From the NCBI GenBank assembly GCA_947446575.1, contig CANFHC010000003.1, positions 95,445 through 159,444 on the forward strand: a DNA stretch of 64,000 nt, read 5' to 3'. The position numbers and the translations under genes were made by a program. The notes beneath the pieces were generated by a model. The model was not told where the DNA came from. It saw nothing but the letters and a program-made list of their open reading frames with translations, and made no database searches. Below, piece by piece: positions 45,935 through 53,419 of the stretch; position 1 is the first letter of the stretch; every line of letters starts with the position of its first letter. The stretch is from Bacteriovoracaceae bacterium (GTDB lineage Bacteria; Bdellovibrionota; Bacteriovoracia; Bacteriovoracales; Bacteriovoracaceae).

Positions 45935-46673
45935 TGATTGTTCCAATTCTTCCTGGACGGAATTTAGTTGGATTTTCGCCAAACGGGAAAATAAGCGAGA
46001 ACCAAACAAACATTGCTCTACCTTTAATTTGTTCATGTGAAATGAAGCCCCAATAGCGAGAGTCATATGAGAAATCTCGGTTATCTCCCATCATAAAAAA
46101 CTTTCCAGCAGGAATAGTTATTTTATCAAAATCTACTTTAAAATAATTATCGTTATCCTGTTGAATCACATGTTCATGTTCACCTGTTTTTACTTTATAA
46201 AATTTTAAATTATAGCTTTTAAATTTATCGTCCATGTCATCCATGATGACTTTTCCGTCGAATTCTTTTGGCTCAAGTGGTTTATCGTTAATATAAACAA
46301 CTTTATTTCTTATTTCTAATGTATCGCCAGGAAGACCAACAACCCGTTTGATATAATTTACTGACAAATCTTTAGGATATTTAAAAACAACGACGTCACC
46401 ACGCTTGGGATCACTTTTTCCAGCGACATAAATCGGATCAAAACTTTTATCAAAAAGAGTTAAGTCGGTGAATGGAATTTTTAACCCATAAGCAAATTTA
46501 TTAACGAGAATAAAGTCCCCAATCATTAATGTAGGGATCATAGATCCTGAAGGTATTCTGAAAGGTTCAAAGAATACTGATCTAAAAGTTAAAACAGCAA
46601 TGATAATAAAAATGATCGACTTAGTTTCCTTGATCATTTTTTGTTTTTTAGTGAGTAAATCTTGTGGCATCAT
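45927..46673 (-). CDS. lepB: Signal peptidase I
   Basis: 248 residues. One N-terminal membrane segment (about 20-36) precedes the catalytic serine in PSGSMIPT (Ser44). The general-base lysine is in NYIKRVVGLPGD (Lys109), and the GDNRDFSYDSRYWG box is present. It removes signal peptides from exported proteins. It has AGG 6 bases upstream and lies 7 bases after the penicillin-binding protein gene, so the two are probably one unit. Confidence 0.96.
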   Translation of the reverse strand: MMPQDLLTKKQKMIKETKSIIFIIIAVLTFRSVFFEPFRIPSGSMIPTLMIGDFILVNKFAYGLKIPFTDLTLFDKSFDPIYVAGKSDPKRGDVVVFKYPKDLSVNYIKRVVGLPGDTLEIRNKVVYINDKPLEPKEFDGKVIMDDMDDKFKSYNLKFYKVKTGEHEHVIQQDNDNYFKVDFDKITIPAGKFFMMGDNRDFSYDSRYWGFISHEQIKGRAMFVWFSLIFPFGENPTKFRPGRIGTIIN

Positions 46674-46680
46674 AAATTAC

Positions 46681-48054
46681 CTATACATTTCTTCTGTGGT
46701 GGCGGTGACGTCTTCTTTTAGCAATTGGACGAGACTCGCTCGGTGCGCGTTTTGAATCACTGCTTGTACTCATAGCGACCGGATTAATATTTTTATAGTA
46801 GTATTCAATAATATTTTTAGCGAGCATAGATGATTTTACGTGCCATTTTTTAACATTTACATTCATGACACTAATAGAAATCCCTTTGCCTTTCCCTTTT
46901 TCACGAGGAATGGCATAAGCTGCAAACCAATCTCTTTTACCAAAAGGAGTACCACCTGTAATACTTCCTGTCTTTCCTCCGATGTCTAAAACATCGCGGT
47001 AGCCAAGATTCATTTTTCTAAACGATTTTCTAGCTGTTCCATCATCAATCGTCATGGCCATCATTTCATGCATTTCTTTAGATGTTTCAAGAGTGATTGC
47101 GCGTTTTTCGGTATTAAGTTCCGGCCAAATATTCTCGCCTGTTTTTGGATCAACGATTTTTGAAATTAATTTTGGAGTTCTAAAAATACCGTCATTAGCC
47201 ACAACTGAAGCCATCGCCGCAGCATGAAGAGGAGAGATTACCGTTTCGACATTGTATCCAGAAGCCAGTTCTGCCAAAGAAAAATCATCTTTAACCGAAC
47301 GAATCTCTGACTTTAAAAAACTAAATTCTTTGCAGATTGGTTGATTAAAACCAAACCCTTCTGCCATTTTTACTAAATTTTCACTCGTCGTATTTTTAAT
47401 TGCTGCTTTACCAAAGATAACATTGTTTGATTTAGCGAATGCGGTCTCAAAATTTTGGGTTTTATCCCAACGATTATTTTTTGATTCATTCAATTGGTAT
47501 CTGAACAAAGTTGTACTTCTACCTCTAAAGTCAAACATCGTTTCTTTTTTGACTTGAGAGTTTTGTAATAATTCAGCAGTCGTTACAATTTTAATTAAGC
47601 TTGCTGATGGGTGAGTGTTAGTTAAGATTAAACTTTTATCAAATCTATTTCCCTTTCCTTCATATCCAACGGCCATCAAAACTCTTCCTGTCTCATTATC
47701 GATAACTGTAATGGCGGTGTAATCTGACCTGTACTGTTTTAAAAGTGTTTTTGCGTAATTTGTGAGTGTGTCATTGAAATTGTATTCAACTTTCATCGAA
47801 CGGTTATCAATCGTAAGCCTGTCTGGCCATTCAGTGCCTTGAAGAAAAGATTTCTCCATCACATCTTTAAACCCTGCTGGTAATTGTGGAACACTTACAT
47901 CTTTCAGCTGTTCCGCTGCGTTCAATTTTTGATTAAACTTACCTTGGCAAATATTGAAAACGGTTCCTCCGAAGAAGAGACCTAAGCCTAGAGTCGTTGT
48001 TATTAAGACAAACTTCTTGTTTGTTCTTGGGGCGTTCTTTTTAAACTTATCCAT
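46681..48054 (-). CDS. Penicillin-binding transpeptidase-domain protein
   Basis: 457 residues with one membrane anchor (about 15-36) and a transpeptidase domain holding all three active-site motifs: SLIK (152-155), SNN (209-211) and KTG (361-363). There is no glycosyltransferase domain and little room for a PBP dimerisation domain, so it is a small class B-like enzyme. The C-terminal 20 residues are strikingly basic (KRRRHRHHRRN). Role in peptidoglycan cross-linking is inferred from the family. Confidence 0.9.
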   Translation of the reverse strand: MDKFKKNAPRTNKKFVLITTTLGLGLFFGGTVFNICQGKFNQKLNAAEQLKDVSVPQLPAGFKDVMEKSFLQGTEWPDRLTIDNRSMKVEYNFNDTLTNYAKTLLKQYRSDYTAITVIDNETGRVLMAVGYEGKGNRFDKSLILTNTHPSASLIKIVTTAELLQNSQVKKETMFDFRGRSTTLFRYQLNESKNNRWDKTQNFETAFAKSNNVIFGKAAIKNTTSENLVKMAEGFGFNQPICKEFSFLKSEIRSVKDDFSLAELASGYNVETVISPLHAAAMASVVANDGIFRTPKLISKIVDPKTGENIWPELNTEKRAITLETSKEMHEMMAMTIDDGTARKSFRKMNLGYRDVLDIGGKTGSITGGTPFGKRDWFAAYAIPREKGKGKGISISVMNVNVKKWHVKSSMLAKNIIEYYYKNINPVAMSTSSDSKRAPSESRPIAKRRRHRHHRRNV

Positions 48055-48097
48055 GTTTTATCAACCATCATGTTTTTTTACTTCATGTAAGCTGATA

Positions 48098-48691
48098 TTA
48101 TGGCCTAAAACTCTTCCCAATGACAAAAAATTCTTTACTAACTGTGCGAACAGATTTTGGTCGGAGATAGTGAAATTCGGAAAAAAGATTTTTTTGAGCC
48201 TTTAAAAATACCTGAGCATCGTTACTCTCAAAAACTTTAATCACCATATTCCCACCTGGTTTTAAGAAGCGCGGGAAGAGAGAAAAGACCATTTCAACGA
48301 GATTAAGCGAGCGAATTTGATCGACTGATTGGACTCCTGTCGTATTCGGGGCCATGTCAGATAATACTACATTAAATTGATCAGAAACTCCGAGCTCGGC
48401 CATATTTTCAATCGTAAAAACATCTTTTTGGAACAGACGAACATTTGAAAGATTTAAAAGTTTATTATTTATTTCTTTAATATCGGCTCCGACAACCTTG
48501 CCTTCTTTGCCAATCTTCTCTGACGTATACTGGATCCAAGAGCCTGGGTGATAGCCCAAGTCAATTATCTGATCACCTTTATTGATAATCTTAAAGCGTT
48601 CATCAATTTCTTCTAATTTATAAACACTTCTCGCTAAAAAATTTTCTTTCTTCGCTTTATGAAAATAATGGTCTTTTACTTTAAAAGTCAT
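48098..48691 (-). CDS. rlmE: 23S rRNA 2'-O-methyltransferase RlmE (FtsJ/RrmJ)
   Basis: 197 residues. The catalytic tetrad K-D-K-E of RrmJ can be placed at Lys25 (VYKLEEID), Asp112 (LSDMAPN), Lys152 (VIKVFES) and Glu187 (VSKEFF). The SAM loop is IDLGYHPGSW rather than the usual DLGAAPGGW. It methylates U2552 (E. coli numbering) of 23S rRNA. It lies 5 bases after the barstar-like gene. Confidence 0.94.
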   Translation of the reverse strand: MTFKVKDHYFHKAKKENFLARSVYKLEEIDERFKIINKGDQIIDLGYHPGSWIQYTSEKIGKEGKVVGADIKEINNKLLNLSNVRLFQKDVFTIENMAELGVSDQFNVVLSDMAPNTTGVQSVDQIRSLNLVEMVFSLFPRFLKPGGNMVIKVFESNDAQVFLKAQKNLFSEFHYLRPKSVRTVSKEFFVIGKSFRP

Positions 48692-48696
48692 GGTGA

Positions 48697-49035
48697 TTAC
48701 TCAAGTACCAGAATAATTCTAGGGTTATCTTCAGCAGCATCCATTATCGCTTGAATCATTCCTTCAATATATTCTGTTCCTAATTTTGCTTTCAAAATAC
48801 TTACGTGTTTAATTTTAATAACGCTATCGCCTGAATAATCAGAGCTTAATACATCGTAAAGTGAGTCCAGTGTTTTCCCGTAAAAGTGTGGGAAGTTTAA
48901 TTCTTTGGCAAAACGAGCATGCAAATTCTCACGATTTTTAATCTCTTTACCATCAATAATGATTGTCCCTGACGCCATTACCTGGAACGAAAAAAGAGAA
49001 GCCAGCAATGTGACCAAAGCACCCTGAAAAAGCAT
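48697..49035 (-). CDS. Barstar-family protein with a hydrophobic leader
   Basis: 112 residues. From about residue 23 the sequence follows barstar: IIIDGKEI, ENLHARFAKEL, and FYGKTLDSLYDVL, the last equivalent to the RNase-binding YYGxNLDALWD region with both aspartates kept. Barstar inhibits ribonuclease. The first 20 residues are a hydrophobic stretch resembling a signal peptide (cut near VMA-S), though without basic residues. The ATG at 49035 has a GGAG 6 bases upstream, whereas the internal ATG at 48978, which would give a plain cytoplasmic barstar, has a poor site. No partner nuclease gene is adjacent. Confidence 0.75.
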   Translation of the reverse strand: MLFQGALVTLLASLFSFQVMASGTIIIDGKEIKNRENLHARFAKELNFPHFYGKTLDSLYDVLSSDYSGDSVIKIKHVSILKAKLGTEYIEGMIQAIMDAAEDNPRIILVLE

Positions 49036-49128
49036 TAAAAACTCCAACCCATTAAGATAAATTTTGTGTTTGTTTTTTCCTCTTCTTTACAATGAAAGTC
49101 AACGAAATCCCCGAGGGTTTTGTAATTT

Positions 49129-50106
49129 TTACGCAGCAATTTTGAACACTTTTAAGTGATTTGCCTGGGCCCTCATTGAGAGCGTGTCGATTTGATATTT
49201 TTTTGCTTTATTTATCAGCGTGGTCTTACTTATCCCGAGGATCCTGGAAGTTTCATTTACCTTTCCATTAAATTTTATGAACATTGCTTTTAAATACCAA
49301 CTTTCAAAACACTCAAGTGCTAAATTGAAATCCGTTGGAAAATGCGCAATGAAATCCACTTCGCCACAAGCTTCTGATTTAGTATTTTCCTCTAAGAACC
49401 AGTTGGGCAAATCTTCTCTTTCTACCGTGTTTTTATCACATATTGCGACCGTAAACTCCATGCAGTTTTTAAGTTCGCGATAATTGCCTTTCCAAGGAGC
49501 AGCCATCAGCAAGCCCAAAACATTAGGGCTTAATTGCAAAATTGGGCGATTATATTTTATTTTAAAGTTGGCAAATAATTTATGGATTTGGTGTTCTAAA
49601 TTTTCTTTATTTTTGGAAATTTCTTCTAACTCCAATTGAAAAATATTTAAACGAAAATAAAGGTCTTCTCGAAATTTCCCTGACCCAACCATTTCTTTTA
49701 AATTTTTATTGGTTGCCATTATCAAGCGTCCCTCAAACTGGTAAGCTATAGTCGATCCAATAGGGGTGTATTTTTTTTCTTCTAATAAATAAAGTAGTTT
49801 TTTCTGTGACTCCAATGACAATTCACCAATTTCATCGAGAAACAATGTGCCAGTTCCTACTTCTTTAAAATAACCATTTTTATTTTCGATAGCCCCGGTA
49901 AAAGCTCCTTTTCGATGACCAAAAAGTTCACTTTCTAATAAATCTTCTTTGATACTCGCTAAATGCAAAGTTAAAAACTTTTCTTTATGAATTTGTGACC
50001 TAGAATAAATTTTTCGAGCCAGTTGGGATTTGCCTGCCCCAGAGGGGCCAGTTATTAAAATAGGTGCTTCAATATTGAGAATTTTTTTTAAGAAAGAAAG
50101 TTTCAT
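49129..50106 (-). CDS. Sigma-54-dependent transcription activator, PspF-like architecture
   Basis: 325 residues: an AAA+ domain with Walker A GPSGAGKS, the sigma-54 contact loop GAFTGA and the DEIGELSLESQKKLL segment, then a Fis-type helix-turn-helix (VNETSRILGISKTTLINKAKK). There is no receiver, GAF or PAS input domain, so activity must be controlled by a partner or by level, as for PspF. The ATG at 50106 has GAGG about 6 bases upstream; an in-frame TTG 11 codons earlier lacks one. The targets are unknown. Confidence 0.88.
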   Translation of the reverse strand: MKLSFLKKILNIEAPILITGPSGAGKSQLARKIYSRSQIHKEKFLTLHLASIKEDLLESELFGHRKGAFTGAIENKNGYFKEVGTGTLFLDEIGELSLESQKKLLYLLEEKKYTPIGSTIAYQFEGRLIMATNKNLKEMVGSGKFREDLYFRLNIFQLELEEISKNKENLEHQIHKLFANFKIKYNRPILQLSPNVLGLLMAAPWKGNYRELKNCMEFTVAICDKNTVEREDLPNWFLEENTKSEACGEVDFIAHFPTDFNLALECFESWYLKAMFIKFNGKVNETSRILGISKTTLINKAKKYQIDTLSMRAQANHLKVFKIAA

Positions 50107-50186
50107 TGTTAACCTCACATGTTTTTTTTCGTGAGGCAAAGGTAAAAGAATTAGTTCAAAAAATGTTCTTTATTTCAATTTCTAGA

Positions 50187-50963
50187 CTAAGCTTTTTCAC
50201 TTTTGAATTCTGCCTGGAATATCTCCAACAACAGAGGAGCCAATTGCTCTGGTGCCCAGATCAGTCCACCTTGATAGTGCTGTCGATCAAGTGTAGTTAT
50301 CCGCTTTCCATTTTCATAAAAATGAATTCCACGCTTTTCACAAAGAATAGTTCCGGCTGCAATATCCCAGACATTCTTTGGCTCAAGGCTGACAATAAAA
50401 TCACAAGCGCCACTAGCAAGTAGTCCCAACTTAAAAGCGATACTCCCTCTCGGGGTTATATCTAATTGAGGATGATCTAAATAAGCATTGTAATGGCCTT
50501 TATTGAATTCAGATCGAGAAACAAAAGTTAGAAGTTTTTGAACCGATTTATTCAATGATGGAACAAAGGATACATTGGTGTCGAGATTAAACCCACTGAA
50601 TGGGTTGTATAACCAGGCATAGTTATCTGGATCTGCAATCTTATGAGACTTCATTAGCGCCAATGAAACTACACACTCTGGTCGACCTTTTACAAGTTCT
50701 CGAGTGCCATCAATAGGATCGAGAATAGCACAGGGAAAAGTGTATTCTTTAAAGTCTTCTTCGCTGAAAAAAGCATAATGAGAGTACTCCGAATGAGAGC
50801 TGAGTTTTTCTTTTATTAAATGAGAGACAAAAAGATCGATCTCGGTCACAAAACTTTTATCGTCTTTTAAATCAACCTGAATCAAATTGAGTGCCTTTGG
50901 TCCAAAAAAATTGGAGAGATTTTTTGTCAACTCAAGAATTACTTCGTTTTGAACTTTTTTCAT
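50187..50963 (-). CDS. Inositol monophosphatase / CysQ-family phosphatase
   Basis: 258 residues with the IMPase metal-site motifs: FSEED near residue 66, DPIDGTRELVKGR (82-94) and WDIAAG near residue 199. Family members hydrolyse inositol phosphates, PAP or sugar bisphosphates; KGRPECVVSLAL resembles CysQ-type enzymes, but the substrate cannot be assigned. It is monocistronic on present evidence, with the gene-free region containing DnaA-box-like sites upstream. Confidence 0.85.
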   Translation of the reverse strand: MKKVQNEVILELTKNLSNFFGPKALNLIQVDLKDDKSFVTEIDLFVSHLIKEKLSSHSEYSHYAFFSEEDFKEYTFPCAILDPIDGTRELVKGRPECVVSLALMKSHKIADPDNYAWLYNPFSGFNLDTNVSFVPSLNKSVQKLLTFVSRSEFNKGHYNAYLDHPQLDITPRGSIAFKLGLLASGACDFIVSLEPKNVWDIAAGTILCEKRGIHFYENGKRITTLDRQHYQGGLIWAPEQLAPLLLEIFQAEFKSEKA

Positions 50964-51333
50964 AAAAAAACACTCTGCGCAATGAAAAAATCTTACAATT
51001 TTCTCGGATTAGTAGTTGACTTGAGTATTTTATCAACAAAATAGTGGAAGTTATCCACATTTGGGTTTGGATGCTCAATATTTTTTATTAACAAATGTTA
51101 AAACCTGCAGTCATTATTTTAAATAGTTAAGACTGATATTCACAATCACTTTTACCTTTCATTGAGTATCACGTTGTTTTAAGGATGAAACACCGTAGTT
51201 ATTCACATTAAGTCAAAAAACTGTCACTCGGGTATTATTAGCAGAAAGATGATGTAAGAACCATCGTTTTGTAATTTTCAGTGAGCAAAGCCCGCCTATA
51301 ATGCGCGAGCATTATTCACTTTAAGGAGAGAAT
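50964..51333. other. Gene-free region with DnaA-box cluster (candidate origin or DnaA-regulated site)
   Basis: Five 9-mers close to TTATNCACA lie in the same orientation: TTATCAACA at 51030, TTATCCACA (perfect) at 51051, ATATTCACA at 51136, TTATTCACA (perfect to TTATNCACA) at 51199 and TTATTCACT at 51312. The first two are 21 bases apart. An AT-rich stretch (51077-51103) lies between boxes. Left of the region nearly all genes are on the minus strand; right of 53.4 kb all are on the plus strand. There is also an orphan plus-strand TATAAT (51297) and AAGGAGAG (51323) with no start codon behind it. No open frame was found. Confidence 0.45.
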
Positions 51334-51362
51334 AAAATTTAAGCCGAGTTGGTTTAAATTTT
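51334..51362. terminator. AT-rich hairpin at the end of the 75-residue gene
   Basis: A 12-bp stem (AAAATTTAAGCC / GGTTTAAATTTT, one G-T pair, 5-base loop) overlaps the stop codon of the minus-strand gene. The T and A tracts sit in the stem itself, so it may act in either direction. Confidence 0.5.
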
Positions 51363-51588
51363 AATTGTTCCCAGTTGAGAGCACTTCTACTTTTCCACCA
51401 GAAGCAATAGAAACAGCATAAATTTCTGAACCAATCTCACTAGTTTTCATGAGATTTGTTAAAAATTTTACTTCACATGTGCCAGGGTCAACGTAGATAA
51501 AAGGAGTCGATTCTAGTTCTGATCTATCAAGCTGATAAGATCTCAAGAAGCTGTTGTAGATACCTTTAGTCAATCCTGAACTAAACAT
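51361..51588 (-). CDS. Small conserved-looking hypothetical protein
   Basis: 75 residues from the ATG at 51588, which has GGAG 5 bases upstream; a GTG two codons earlier is less well placed. There is no signal peptide or membrane segment. The composition is ordinary and the C-terminus (IYAVSIASGGKVEVLS) looks beta-stranded. An extended -10 element, a hairpin and a possible short upstream frame precede it, and a hairpin follows, so it appears to be a self-contained transcription unit. Function unknown. Confidence 0.55.
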   Translation of the reverse strand: MFSSGLTKGIYNSFLRSYQLDRSELESTPFIYVDPGTCEVKFLTNLMKTSEIGSEIYAVSIASGGKVEVLSTGNN

Positions 51589-51607
51589 TACCACTCCATC
51601 GGCTGAT

Positions 51608-51649
51608 CAAAGACTTCATCGTCTTTGTCCTCTTAGGAATATTGTAACA
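51608..51649 (-). promoter_or_regulatory. Extended -10 promoter and leader hairpin of the 75-residue gene
   Basis: The minus strand reads TGTTACAAT (51649-51641), then, after an AGAGG, a 7-bp hairpin CAAAGAC / GTCTTTG (51627-51608, 6-base loop). A 12-codon frame (start MKSLISRW, ATG inside the hairpin loop) overlaps the start of the gene, so translational control is possible. Confidence 0.4.
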
Positions 51650-51661
51650 TAAAACAAAATT

Positions 51662-53164
51662 TTAATTGTTAAATATTTTAATAAAGACTTTCACTCGACC
51701 TTCAAAGTGAGAGTCGAGAAGACAAATTAAGATATAAATTACATAGATCATATTGCGGCTTGAGCGCATGCGTGAGAGTGATTGAAATAATAGTTCCAGA
51801 GGAATAAGACTTAAAAAAGCTAAAGGCCACATCATGCCAAAACCACTGATTAGAGAGTCGTCCCAGAAAAGTGAAAAAAGTATATAAAGCACAAATGAAA
51901 GCAGAAAAATACTCATACTCTCACGTTCAATTTGAAATTCTTTTAAGACTAAAATTTTTGGTTTGTAGAATTTTACAATTGCTATCATCAATCCAAAAAT
52001 ACCGAGAATAAAAAATCCCTTCCGATCAATTTCTAAAGCTGCGTACTTAAAAAAGCTCCAATCTATGCCATGCAAGGGCTCTAATAAGTCCGTGTGAGAT
52101 AAAAGTCGTAATATAGTGAGAATTACTCCAAAGAGGGCATATTTAAGCAGCTGGCGCTTAAACCAAAGAGTTCGATCACGCAGGTAAATGAAAACAAGAA
52201 ATCCAATTTGGAAAAAAACTAAAATGGCAAAGCTTGGGTTAAGCAGTGTTCCCCAAAAACTTACGAGTCCCATAAAAAGTCCAGCCCTATAGGTTGAACT
52301 TTTAGCTACCCACAGCAATGTCCAAATCCACAAAAGTGAATAAGTCGTGAGCATAGCAAATTCAACATTTGTGGTTAGTGTTCTGCTAAATGACCAAGAA
52401 GAAACAAGAGCAAAAACTCCCAGGAGTGAAAGTCTACGCGAAACAAAGAAGCGCAAAAAGGCATAAAAAATTAGAAGAAAAAGCCCCACGCCTACAATGT
52501 AAAAATGTAAACTCCAGGCAAGTCTGAAAAGTTCGGGATAAGTCTTAAACGGATAATAATTGACCAAAAGAAAATTCCACATTGGATTACCGATTTTTTC
52601 CAATGGATCAAAATAAAGTTTTAACATCTCGATGTTTACGAGCGGTGGTAGATCAGGCAGTGAAAAAACAAACATAATTAGAATTAATCCAACCAATGTT
52701 TTTTCAAAATTATCTAAAAAACGAAATTCACCAAAATTAGAAGAAACAGATTCTTGAATAATTTTTCCTCGCGTGGGCCAAGAATAAAATAACCCCAACA
52801 CCGCCCAAGTAATCCAATAACTGTTATAGATCCATTTAGCGTCTAGGAGGTTAATGATGTTAAAAAGGAGAATGAAAAAAAACATCCCTAAAAACAAACG
52901 ATAAACGACTCGATCAATTGAGGAATTAACTCGGAAATAGATTTTAAGACGATGATCAATTTCTTTACCTAAGAGGAACCACTGGCTCACAATGAAGAGT
53001 ATATAAAGAGTCATCATCATACCTAAGCCTGATGGACTAACATGCATTCCTTTTTGGACATAGACGGGGATTAATAGGAATGAGAAATAGCTAACTACAC
53101 GATAAGTGAAGAATTTCCATTTTAGTTTAAAGATGTTTGAACTATTTACTAAAGTATTTTCCAT
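51662..53164 (-). CDS. Polytopic membrane protein, unknown function
   Basis: 500 residues with about twelve hydrophobic segments, rich in F, L, W and Y. The general layout, with a WSFSRTLTTN stretch after several helices and basic loops (RDRTLWFKR), recalls lipid-linked-sugar glycosyltransferases and other envelope polytopic proteins, but I see no catalytic motif that would fix a family. It is one of the two minus-strand genes between the DnaA-box region and the plus-strand flagellar operon. Confidence 0.6.
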   Translation of the reverse strand: MENTLVNSSNIFKLKWKFFTYRVVSYFSFLLIPVYVQKGMHVSPSGLGMMMTLYILFIVSQWFLLGKEIDHRLKIYFRVNSSIDRVVYRLFLGMFFFILLFNIINLLDAKWIYNSYWITWAVLGLFYSWPTRGKIIQESVSSNFGEFRFLDNFEKTLVGLILIMFVFSLPDLPPLVNIEMLKLYFDPLEKIGNPMWNFLLVNYYPFKTYPELFRLAWSLHFYIVGVGLFLLIFYAFLRFFVSRRLSLLGVFALVSSWSFSRTLTTNVEFAMLTTYSLLWIWTLLWVAKSSTYRAGLFMGLVSFWGTLLNPSFAILVFFQIGFLVFIYLRDRTLWFKRQLLKYALFGVILTILRLLSHTDLLEPLHGIDWSFFKYAALEIDRKGFFILGIFGLMIAIVKFYKPKILVLKEFQIERESMSIFLLSFVLYILFSLFWDDSLISGFGMMWPLAFLSLIPLELLFQSLSRMRSSRNMIYVIYILICLLDSHFEGRVKVFIKIFNN

Positions 53165-53233
53165 AATAACCGATTAAATCAGTAATAAAGAAGTTTGGTT
53201 CTCATACGCCGCTTCTTAATTATCCTAGATTAG

Positions 53234-53265
53234 AAAGACCGGCCCCATCCGGTCTTTTTTATTTT
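53234..53265 (+). terminator. Strong plus-strand terminator with no gene before it
   Basis: A perfect 9-bp stem (AAAGACCGG / CCGGTCTTT, 6-base loop) runs into TTTTTTATTTT on the plus strand. The only gene to the left is on the minus strand. The 70 bases before it (53165-53233) hold a possible second stem (AAGAAG 53188-53193 with CTTCTT 53212-53217), so a small RNA may end here. Confidence 0.75.
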
Positions 53266-53268
53266 AAG

Positions 53269-53282
53269 GGTGATATCAATGC
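53269..53282 (+). promoter_or_regulatory. Weak sigma-54-like element upstream of fliD
   Basis: GG, exactly 10 bases, GC (AGGGTGATATCAATGCTT) sits just past the terminator and about 138 bases before fliD. The flanking bases match TGGCAC-N5-TTGC only partly. No better sigma-28 or sigma-70 match was found in 53266-53419; the rest of the gap is leader. Confidence 0.25.
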
Positions 53283-53419
53283 TTCACAAGGGAATTAATA
53301 ATCCATCATTAAAATCAAGAATTAAAGACGCCAGCTAAGAAATTCCTGCCTCATATAGAATGGTCCTACCGTATGGTATTCTTAAACGGTAATGGGCCCA
53401 TTTAAATCAGGAGGATTTT

